Positions 22,084 to 32,600 of a DNA stretch of 64,000 bases are shown in pieces (the stretch's first letter is position 1; each line of letters starts with the position of its first letter). The notes under the pieces are model-generated. The model was not told the origin of the DNA, did not search any database, and was given only the letters and a program-made list of their open reading frames with translations. Source of the stretch: Ephydatia muelleri (lineage: Eukaryota > Porifera > Demospongiae > Spongillida > Spongillidae); the NCBI GenBank assembly GCA_013339895.1, contig JABACO010000008.1, forward strand, positions 5,658,354-5,722,353, written 5' to 3'. Made by a program: the position numbers and the translations under genes.

Positions 22084-23299
22084 GTTCACATACTTATTGT
22101 CACCCTGTATGGCCTGGCCTAACTTCCCACCACACATTATTAAGTGGAAATTAAGTAGCCTTGTACACTAGACAATCCACTGGTACAGAGGCCGGTGCAT
22201 TTCCTTTTCTGTTAGTTAGAAGTTGCACTTAAAATTTCACTATGATAGTGCATTTCGTAAGTAAACCACAAATCCCACATCTACTCTGGAGAAAGGAATA
22301 CCTGTAGCAGCTCCACACAGACATTTTTTAATCTGCTTACTTGATCCTACTTGGAACTACACCCAGCAACAGCTTACTGTACCTATACAACTCTTGATGG
22401 CTCACACAATAATGGAGGATCATAGCGCAATGGCTTCTCCTTACTATTTATCAGAGAAGGATGAGACATGCAGAAGGAGGAGGTGATAGGTACCCAGGAT
22501 GGCTTTAAAAGCCATATAAGACCTCAATAATAGTCCAGGCTGCAGCGAGCAGATGTACAGTCTACCAGGTATGCCTGGTTATGCAGTTGTCAAGCAATCT
22601 GCTGTTTTATAGAACAGTAACAGTGGGTACCACAAGATCCTGGCCAACTTTGCCCTTCCACAGTAGAACAACTTCATGATCACATGAGTCCTCAATGTCG
22701 ATGGGCACCCGATCTACCCATAGTAGCCTACGTCCAATAGCCTTAAGAAAATTAATAATCTAATAAGCAATTTCAACTGGTCATTTTTGCTTAAATGATT
22801 AATTTTCAGTGCAATGAGCTTATACATGTATTATCAAGTCCATCTCCAATATGTTGTATGAGGTTTCACAGGAAAAAGTTGTACAAAACTAAACTACGAT
22901 CGTTTCCACATGAAAAGGGAGCTAGTGCTTGTTTTTTTCAAGATTTCAATTTTCTATATACATGTAGATGTATTCTAGAAATTTCCTGTACACAGTGAGT
23001 CTTACACACTGATAATCAGACTATCTGTCCTGGAGTTGTAAGGTCTGAATTTGTATTTAGCCATTACAATTCAACACAAGCTTTTATATTTCTATTGCAC
23101 ATACTAGAAAGTGTATAATGTGTGCACAAGGTCCTTTTCACGGAAGCAATTCCAATTGTAGATCAACACTTATAAGTCATATGACAGAAACATTTTATAC
23201 TTTTGATGTAATTTATTTTGCATGGGAACACTGGCCCCCCCCCCCCCCCCCCCCCCCCCCCTTTACTTTTCCGACCAGAACCACATATATTATAGACTA
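22084..23299. other. Flank of gypsy B: faint repeat-family relic and poly-C run
   Basis: Around 22,510-22,380 the minus strand reads a short frame containing 'PSWVPI', the same words as in the ORF at 61,780-62,249, so a fragment of the same repeat family is likely. A 27-base poly-C run lies at 23,235-23,261. Otherwise nothing is recognised. Confidence 0.35.
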
Positions 23300-23385
23300 T
23301 GCTTCTCCATTTATCTTCAATGAGGAATGTCCAAATGTCTAAATTTCCAAGGGCAGCAGCCGCATTGAAATGGCATAGCCCCAAA
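23300..23385 (-). pseudogene. Ankyrin-repeat relic
   Basis: The minus strand reads 'NAAAALGNLDIWTFLIED', an ankyrin second-helix pattern. At DNA level the stretch aligns with the ankyrin array at 11.6-13.7 kb (shared TCTTCAAT, ATGTCTA and GCAGCAGCC words in the same order and spacing). It is a single diverged repeat next to a poly-C tract, so it is an exon remnant or pseudogene piece of the same family, in the same orientation. Confidence 0.5.
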
Positions 23386-23934
23386 TGAGGTTGGGAGGGT
23401 AGTTCCTGGATGTGAGGTTAAATGATGTGGACGGCAACTTCCAATCCCAAGGCAAGGCCTCCCAACTTCCCAGGGAGTGAGGCTTGGTATGTCATCAAAC
23501 TAATGTTTTTCATAGAGCACAAGGTGTTTTGCAATTCATTGTCATAGAATTGGAGAACAGGGGAAAAGAAATAGGCCAATGTGCATAAGATGAAAATAGC
23601 AGCTGCATTATATACGTATGTCTAGCTCTCTAGCTTAGTATTGTAGGATTGCTTAGTTAAAGTGTTAAGCCAAATCAACTGTAAATACATATAGTGTGCT
23701 TGCTTTTTGCTCCACAGGCCAGCTGAACATGATCATCCAACCCTATTTTATCCAGGAGAATTATTTGGGTCATTCATTTTCCGACTACGCCTGTAATCAT
23801 TATCCTAGCTGTCTTGGTTATTTGCTCGTGCTGACATTTCATGAATTTGGGTAATGATATGGGCCAATAAAGTTCCTATAATTATAATAAACAATATTAT
23901 TAACGAAGCATCTCAAACACCGTGTCCTATGAAT

Positions 23935-24160
23935 GGGAACATTTCCGCGAAAAGGGACCTAACACATAAATTATAACCAGTATGCGCAACAGAAATGTAA
24001 TGCTAGGGCTGAAATGATATGTAAGGCTGATTAGAAATTCCGAGCCTTACAACTCCATGACAGATACTCCGATTCCCAGTGTGTAAGAAGCAATGTGTAG
24101 AGGATATTTCACGAACATTGATTAAAAATAGAACTCTTGAAAAAATATGCATTAGATCCC
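23935..24160. mobile_element. MITE copy (same family as 36,962-37,247), one end decayed
   Basis: The left end carries ATTTCCGCGAAAAGGGACC. The internal part shares the words GCCTTACA.CTCCATGACAGATA and GTAAGAAGCAATGTGTAGAGGA with the copy at 37.0-37.2 kb, in the same order. The right end stops at TTAGATCCC without the full inverted repeat. Confidence 0.65.
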
Positions 24161-24300
24161 ATATTCTTCATACGAATTTATATTCTATTTCTTCATATTA
24201 GTGCAAAAGCCATTATTAAGTTTTCATAGAATCAGGCCATGCATATCTTCAGCATTATCACGTGTCACATTCTTAGATAATTAAACATGATGCAACTCAC

Positions 24301-24750
24301 TCGTTGAGGTGGTTCATATTGTTGTGAGAGGAGTATACGTAGTATTGCTCCTAGAGGCGCTTCCCGCATTGATGTAGTGCAAAGGCGCTTTGAAGGAGGC
24401 ATGAGAGGAGGTGATCTTGGCCTGCGGGATGCCGGTGTGATCATGTGTAGATGCTGAGAGCTCTGCTGACGTGTTTGTTGGCGCGATGGTCTAGACGAGG
24501 GGCCAGCTACCTCCGGCAGGGGGTCTAAAGAAGGCGTTGAAAGCCGAGGGCGCTTGGGAGATGGCTGAAGGGCCGGCGCAGGTTTGAGTGGGGTAGGGAG
24601 GAGTGGCGGTGTATTTGAAGGATGTTCATGCGATGGTGGAACCGAAGGTGACTGTGGCAGCGTTTCTTTCTCCCTTTGCTGAGCAGCGTTCGGGAATGTA
24701 TCGTCACTTGACACTTTTTTATTCAGAGGTCTTCGCTTCTTCCTGCCCAT
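24301..24750 (-). CDS. First coding exon of an unidentified gene, basic and proline/serine-rich
   Basis: Minus-strand ATG at 24,750 opens a 150-codon frame ending CCT CAA CGA|GTGAGT, a consensus donor in phase 0. The product starts MGRKKRRPLNKK, which looks like a nuclear localisation signal. It then runs through about 100 residues rich in proline, serine and arginine, probably disordered, with a second basic patch (SPKRPRL). No domain is recognised. Upstream (24,830-24,860) the minus strand has a GC-box (CCGCCCCC) and an AT-rich TATA-like stretch, consistent with a promoter. It is co-oriented with the ankyrin relic and the ankyrin exon, whose acceptor is also phase 0, so it could be the 5' exon of that gene; this is untested. 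It may equally be an independent gene or a mobile-element ORF. Confidence 0.4.
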
Positions 24751-26065
24751 TCACAGGCGATTTCTTCCTCATGCACTTGTACTTGTTTACAAAGCTTTGT
24801 TTACAAAACTGAATTGTCACTTATTTAGAAAGGGGGCGGAGTCAATATAAATAATTAATGTGGGAGATCCCGCCGAGTCATTGAAATCAGTCGACAAATC
24901 ATAATGTCATTCCATAGCAAGTGTCCATTCTCTTCTCAGCTCACTAGTTCGGTTGCACGTGATTCCCTTGCATTACACTCAAGGCTTTATTTTATATCTC
25001 ATTTCCCCATGTCAATCAGTAGTACATTCATTCTTCAGCCACCGTTGGAGCTGTTGTTGCTAGCATGGAGTTTAGGCTTCCGAATAGCAGTTTGTTCCTC
25101 GAGATACAATCACTGTTACAGTGATTGTATCTCGAGGAACAAACTGCTATTCGGAAGCCTAAACCCCATTACTTAACGTGGAAGCTCAATGGGAATGCTC
25201 AAACATAATGACACAGAAGGTGATTTAATACTGCAAGGTTGCATGTTGCATAACTGGTTAGCGAGGGATCTTCACAAGACGGATGGGGTCCGCGTGTGCA
25301 TCGTTTGGTCAATGCATCACTTCGCCTTTTTGTGTGGGGAGGGGGGAGGGGGAGGACCAAATGATTGTACCATGGGTCCGAATTTTCCTTGGCAAGGTTT
25401 TTAAATCGGTCAATTTAAATACATTAATTGTACATGTATATGCAACTCGTAAGCTAGTGTATCTGTGAATGCAAGCCGAGCCAGCATTCGTCCACATTGT
25501 TAAAGTAAGTAATTGATTTATAACCGCATAAATCCAAGTGTTAATTCACACACTCACGCGGTGTCCCTTATTTGCTGCAGGAATCCTAGCTAGTGCTAGT
25601 TCACACACTAGTAGTAAGCTGTCCTTTATTTAAACTGCATGGATCGAAGTTTTAAATCAAACTCACCCTGAGTCTTTTAATTATTTAGCTTCCCGTACGT
25701 GTATCTACATGTACATCTTATACTCTTTGCACTTTTGTTGTGGATATAGCGATGGGTCTGATCTCTGCATGCGTATAGTATCAAGTTTAATTACTACATA
25801 GTTAAGGCATTTATCGATTGAGGTACCGGAGCTGCCCAGACTCACATTACATGTATATTAAAATTAAAGCGTCCGCGGATATTTGTAACTGGTTATAAAG
25901 AAGCTTAAGCGTATATATAAAGCTGCATGTTCTAGTCAATAGGAGTTAAGCCAGGTGGCATTATACAGATAATTTGTGCGCTGCGCTCTGCTATCAGTAA
26001 CTGAATCAAGTGCAACGCATAGAAATGATGTTCCAGAATGTTCTGTATGCATAGTTATAGTCGTG

Positions 26066-26066
<1 letters not shown>
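24751..26066. other. Gene-free stretch with a perfect hairpin
   Basis: Apart from the promoter-like sequence at 24,830-24,860 and the hairpin at 25,070-25,164 (listed separately), only short unconvincing ORFs are seen, plus a G-rich patch near 25,336-25,354. Confidence 0.35.
25070..25164. repeat. Perfect 46-bp inverted repeat with 3-nt loop
   Basis: The arms 25,070-25,115 and 25,119-25,164 are exact reverse complements around the loop TTA (centre CACTG-TTA-CAGTG). A transcript would form a 46-bp hairpin. No flanking target duplication is obvious. It could be a foldback element, a miRNA-like precursor, or a library or assembly artefact. Confidence 0.9.
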
Positions 26067-26150
<84 letters not shown>

Positions 26151-26291
26151 CACACACACGCACACGCCCACGCACACGCACACGCACATACACGCACTCG
26201 CCACCACTTCGCCTGCTGCCACCCTGGCCGCTGCCACCACCACCCACACGCATACACACACGCACGCACACACACACAAACACACACGCAC

Positions 26292-26343
<52 letters not shown>

Positions 26344-26348
26344 GCACA
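26067..26348. repeat. (CA)n microsatellite with an embedded GC-rich segment
   Basis: Long (CA)n runs at 26,067-26,140 and about 26,292-26,338 are joined by a short (TA)n, degenerate CACACGC, and a non-repetitive GC-rich block at 26,201-26,248. That block is nearly identical to 59,268-59,315. The ORFs across this stretch are repeat artefacts. Confidence 0.9.
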
Positions 26349-26632
26349 CACAAAGCCTGCTGTCATTCCGTTACCAAGCATGCATCATGCTATAGGGAAT
26401 CATTCTTTACTTTAGGATTTGGTCTTCTATGCTCTAAGAAGCATGTTTTCATCACGCGCGCACAAATAACAGCCCTAACAACATTTCCTACATGCTTAAC
26501 TTGACGCTACAACAACACCTATTTTGCGGCTGTTGATCGAATGATGATGTTTACTCATTGTTGTATAAATCAGGCTGTCGCCGTAAATCCACTGATCGAC
26601 AACATATACAGTAATACCACCACTGCGCCTAG

Positions 26633-26640
26633 CATATAAC
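26633..26640 (+). promoter_or_regulatory. TATA-like element upstream of the Hint-gene first exon
   Basis: CATATAAC lies about 50 bp before the proposed start codon at 26,688. Position and sequence suit a TATA box with a short 5' UTR, but no other promoter element is recognised. Confidence 0.3.
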
Positions 26641-26687
26641 TTGCAAAGCTACCAATTCAGCAATCAGCTTCTTCAAGTCATATCGGG

Positions 26688-29600
26688 ATGGAACTTCAAG
26701 GTAAGGTGCATGCAGACTGCGTGTCTTTATATACATGCCAAAAGGTATTGGTTCATCATAGCATTCTAGTTTGTTTTTGTTTTTTTACCCACTTCTGAAT
26801 GTGCATGCATGTTTAAGGACACACTGCGTGAAATGTGGGAGTGAGAGTGGAGTGTAATTCAATGCTCATGCATGTACCAGTCGTACAAGTGCACCGAATA
26901 CTGTAGTTGAAACTCGCTGCATTGCCAGCATTGAAAACATACTGATTTTCATCTCGTCCACGTTAAATCCAACTGGCCAGGCGTTTCAGAATCTGTGCAT
27001 AGATGGTGTAGCTATTTCCTAAAAACTAATTAAACTTGAAAGAGTCACAGTGGCTCGATCGTTCCCCGACCAGCCAGCATTCTCCTCGCCTGGAATTTGT
27101 TTTTTAATTCTGCTCAGTTGTACCAGCATCGTCGCTAGATGCAAGACACTTCCTTCATCCACGCAATGTCGGCTTTTATAGTCGGCATGCAAAATGCTTT
27201 TAAAACTTGTAGTGGTAGTTAAGGTGTGAATGTGATTAAACCTCATTAAGGACACTGGGATGCCCTTCCCGTAAGTGTTGAAATTGCTATTAAAACCCCG
27301 CTCTTTTCTTCAATGCCAGACCCACCCCTTCATCACGAGGCAAGTTCTGGCTTTCTTCATTGTAAGTTATTCAATGCACGTTCTTTATGCAATAAGTTAA
27401 CTACTCTTTATATGCTACTAAATTCTGCCAAATATGATATTATCTTTGTTACCGAAACTTGGCTGCATTCTGATTTTCCTGATTCTCTTTTACTGCCCAA
27501 TTATGTGTATAATATTTTCAGAAAAGATAGAGGTGGTGGATATGGTGGTGTTGCAATATTTGTGAAAAACTCATTAAAGGCTGTTTTTGTTGATCTTGAC
27601 CCTGTATTCTTATCACTGGAATGTATTGTTCTTGATCTCTTGGTTAGTGGTTGTCCATGTATTCGCTGTGTATGTATTTATAACCCACCTTCTTTGGCAT
27701 ATGATGTTGGCCACACTGCTTGTATTTGTTCCCTTTTAAATACATATACCAAAGGGTGTGTGTTTTATGTTGGTGACTTCAATTATCCTCATATTAACTG
27801 GAAGATTCCATCACGCCATGGTTCAATTGCACAGAACAATTTTGTAACCTGCACGCTTCAGAATGGTCTTACACAAGTTGTTGATTGTCCTACACATGGC
27901 CCAAATTGTATTGACCTTGTCTTTGCTTCGAACCCATGTTTAATCCATGACTTAGCAGTTGTTGAGCCTTTCTCCAGTACCTGTGATCATAGCGCAGTGG
28001 ACTTCTCAATCCTTTGTCCTGGTATACCTAAACCCAATCATAGTCCTTGTTTTCGAGACTTTAGACATGCTGACTACCCTTCTCTTATATCGTATCTATC
28101 AGGTGTTGATTGGTTATTACTTTACAATACCAGTCTAAATGCAGATGAATTCTGGACTAAAATATCACAAGTTTTGGAGTATTCAGTCTCTCAATTTGTA
28201 CCCCTTTCTCGTATTCATCCTAGGAAATCTTCTGTTCCAAAGCACATTCGTTCCTTACTTCTAAAGAAAAAATACTGGTACCCCAAGAATAAGCTGATAT
28301 ATCGACAGTATGCTAAACAATACGATGATGCAGTCAAGTCTTATTACTCTTTAAGGGAGCTTGATATTGCTAAAAGCAAGAACATATCTAGATTTTATGC
28401 CTATGCTAACTCCAAACTTAATAATAGTGTGGGTATACCTCCACTATTGAGTGATGATGGTACTTTGGCTATTGAAGATTGTGACAAATGTGAACTTCTC
28501 AATAAATACTTTGTTTCTGTTTTTACTAAAGACAATGGCAAACCCCAACATTTTCCTCTTCGTATACAAAGTACAAAGTCTCTAAATATCATTAGTTTTA
28601 CTTATGACAAAGTGTTGAGATCTCTTAGGAACCTACCAAACAAATGCTCTAAAACTCCTGATGGTTTTCCGGCATTTTTTCTGAAGTCTATTGCTCCCGC
28701 AATAGCATTCCCTCTAAGTTGTCTGTTTACTATGTCTATGGAAAGCAGTATCTTACCTGCTGTTTGGAAAGTCGGTTATGTGTGTCCAATTTTTAAAAAG
28801 GGTGCTCGTCAACTTCCTAGTAACTATCACCCTGTTTCTATGACCAGCATATGTTGTAAAGTGATGGAATCTATTATTTCTGAATCAATGGTTCATTTCC
28901 TCAGGGTAAATGGTCTGTTATCAAAAGATCAGCATGGTTTTCTACCCAAAAGGTCTACTTGTACTCAACTTTTAGTAACACTAAATGAAATGTCATTGCT
29001 ATCTGATGCTAAGATGCAGGTTGATGCAGTTTATATAGATTTTGCTAAGGCATTTGATTCCGTCTCGCATCAAAAGCTTCTACTAAAGTTAGAATCTTAC
29101 GGTTTCCATTCTCATCTGCTTGCTTGGATAAAGTCGTTTCTTAGTAATCGATATCAACATGTCTACATAGGTTCAAATTTGTCGACCCCACTACCTGTCA
29201 TTAGTGGCGTTCCTCAGGGTTCTGTCTTAGGTCCACTTCTTTTTCTCATATATATTAACGACCTTCCAGATTGTTTGTCATCACCTGTTAAAGCTAAAAT
29301 CTTCGCTGATGATACTAAAATTTATTTTCATCATTCTACTGGGGATACATCTCCATTTGTAAGTTCATTATCTGCATTTTGTGATTGGGCATCTAATTGG
29401 CAACTTAGCATTGCCTTTCAAAAATGCAATGTCATCTCCTTTGGAAAGCAAATATCTGATACATCATACTCATTATGTGGGATAACCTTAGAGCAAGTAT
29501 CTTATATTCGTGATCTTGGTGTTTATGTTTCATCAGATTTTAAACCTGGAATTCATTGTTCATCCATTACGGCCAAAGCGTATTCTAGATGTTCTCTACT

Positions 29601-32600
29601 TCTAAAAGGTTTCCATACTAGTGATGTCAGCATTCTATTACGTGTATTTAAAACCTACGTTAGGCCACTTTTAGAATTCAACACTCCAGTCTGGAATCCT
29701 TGGCTGTTTAAAGATATTGAACATATAGAAGGAGTACAGCGTTACTTCACACGAGAAATTTATAAACGTGCAAGGCTTCCTCGCATGGATTATGCATCCA
29801 GGTTAGCAAATCTTAATTTGTCATCATTAGAATATCGTCGTATCTATTTTGACCTTACAATGTGTTACAAAATTGTGAATAAGCTTTTGGATATTGATGC
29901 AGCTGAGATGTTTACAGTCATTTCAAACGTTCATTCCACTCGTGGGAATTCATACAGGCTCCAGTCGGTCACCATACCTCGTCATGATTTTCGGCTATAC
30001 TTTTTTTCATCTCGGGTTGTTCCTATTTGGAATTCTTTACCACAACATGTTGTATCTGCAAAGAATATCATCACCTTCATGTGTCGCCTCAGAACTGTAG
30101 ATCTATCTCCCTTTTGTAAACTGTATCCATTTAAATAGGAAGTATATAAGTGCATTTACACATGCCATTACTTGCCTCTTCAGTGCATTATCTGTACAAT
30201 GCATTGAGAAATATTATTATTATTATTATTATTATTATTATCATTGTTTAGCTTGACAGCATAACCTTATTTTACTTAGATTCATGATTTTATATCACAT
30301 GCAAGTTAATATAATTGTATGCATTTCATCTCTTCCTCAAAAATTTAAATCATGTGTTATTAAGCTACATCTATATAATCGTTACCCTGCCCTGGGCCAT
30401 TACCCTCTTTTTTCTTGAGTTTCAATCTGTGCTAACTTGCGTAGTAGTCTAAACTGAGTTTGAAAATTTTGTATAAAATCAACATATTTCGCACATGTTA
30501 ACGTAGTTTGCTGCTACAGTGTTTGTAATTCAGTAATGACGTCATTATATGCATGCAAATTCGGTTTCACTATTGAAATTTAACTTCTTTTATTGATATA
30601 CCTGCAGGTTTGACATTGGATCAGTCTGACCCGCTTTATGTCTTAATCACACAAACTCCAGATATCAATTCTAACACTACTGGTTTAACTGCCCGCAGCG
30701 CGTTGGTTAACAAAGTGAAAGGAGCAACTCCTGGCAGACACACTGAATTATTCTCTTCCGGCAAACTATTTAAAGATTTATTTTTCCCAAACTACTCCCC
30801 TGTTTCATATGAAGCAGATGTGGTTAGTAACACATCACTGGACGATAACTGGTGGTCAAGTGTCTCAGTAGCAGTTTTGTGCCAGTCCATGTACAACCAG
30901 ACCAGTGATCTGCGGTCACAACTTGTTATTGATAATATCAACTCTGCAATGGATGCATTCAATGTCACCCTCCGTGAGAAGGCTGTAAAGTGGTACACCC
31001 ACGTTCTTTTGAAGGACTACATGAAATATGCTGGAGATATTCAAAGTGCGAAGAACGGTTACATTGATCAGATTTGCACTAGTAAATGGGTCACATATAA
31101 AATGAAGCAATACAACGATGGTACATGGCTGAATCCATCGTGGGAAGAGTTTCATCATTGGATCAAATTGTCTGCACTAGGAGCATCAGATGATGAGATA
31201 AATACTGTCATCGAGAAACTAAAGAATTTGGGTCTCAGAATTTTTCCAGATGTTGACGCTGGAGCATGGCAGCACTACTTTGTCTGGTACTCTCCTAGCT
31301 CCATAGATCATAACGACATAGACAAAGATGCTGCACGAGGAGAACTAGAAGAGGTCTACATGCCCTCTGTATATGGAACGGGAAGCTATATGAACGAAGA
31401 AAATAGTTTCGAATTTACTGCATCGGATCAACCTGGAGAACAATATCGTAGTGTGCCATATTCAAGCTGCTTTTCATCTAGGACAAAGGTTTTAATGGCC
31501 AATGGAATGCTAACAGAAATAGAGCAAATTAAAGTAGGAGACCATGTGGCATCTCCTCATGGCCCTCGTAGTGTCATGTTTGTATCAACACCAAACAGGA
31601 ATGGACGCACCCTTTTTAGTATCAACAATTATACTGGTTTTTGATTTACTGCCACCCATCCATTCATCAATGCCCAGCACAGCAGCTCTAAGCAGCCTTA
31701 TTACTTAGCTCATTCACCACTTCAACTTGATCATGCAGTTCCAACACTAGGCAGCAAGGGGATTGGATGCCTGGGGGTACACACACGCTTGGTTCACTCC
31801 AATGGTGAGATGGAGGTCTTATCAATTCAAGCACAACAAGCTGATGGAGAGGAAGAGTTACTCTATGACCTCATTCTTGAACCAGACTGTACTGGTCTAT
31901 TTGAGTACTTTGTTGGAGATGAAAAAATGCAGTTTCTTGTGGCATCAGAAATCCCATCTTTTTCTACTGCGACTGTTACAGAAAAAGTAGCATGCGCAAT
32001 CATCCTGAATATGATTAAAGCATCATTGAAACCAATTGAGTCTATGAAAAGTTCCATGCTTTCACAGCAATTCAACCACAAGATTCAGATGATAGCTTTC
32101 CAAATATCTGCAGGCCTCCTTTGTAATGCTGCACAATACTCAACACCTGCTGTGTCTCACACAGAGAGGTTCAAATATGCCTGCATGAATTTTGCTGAAT
32201 ATTTAAAAGATGCAGCTGCCATGTTTGTTTCCCAAGATGGAAAATACAACGCTGCTGCTGGGGAAGCATTTGCACACCTCTCTGCCAGCAGGCTGTTTTA
32301 TCAGATCTCCTCCATATTGGATCTAGGATATAGGAAACCAGCTTTGATGCCAGCTAAGAAAGACTGGATGGGATTGTCTGTTCTGAGTATCCACACCCAC
32401 TCCACCTCCATATCAGATATGTGTTCGACACCTGAAATCATCATACATCTCCACCAATTTCCTCCCATGAAGCATGCATTGACAGAAGGCCTGGATCAAT
32501 TTATTTTGCATGTAAAAAAAGTATTCTACATCTCCTGCAGAAATGAAAATAATGACAACGAATTTGATCTGAGCATCACCATAGGAAATGCCGGACTGGC

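Larger units (their letters stand above)
27240..30240 (+). mobile_element. Non-LTR retrotransposon (CR1/L2/Jockey-like) in an intron
   Basis: Contains the intact ORF at 27,313-30,138, a short 3' UTR, and an (ATT)n tail at 30,211-30,240, the microsatellite-like 3' end typical of several LINE clades. The 5' limit is a guess: nothing resembling ORF1 precedes the ORF, so the copy may be 5' truncated or the clade may carry a single ORF. No target duplication was identified. Confidence 0.8.

Noticed and set aside
25936..26415. Long ORFs on both strands, rich in V/C or T/H
   Set aside because: Produced by the (CA)n microsatellite; no domain and no splice context.
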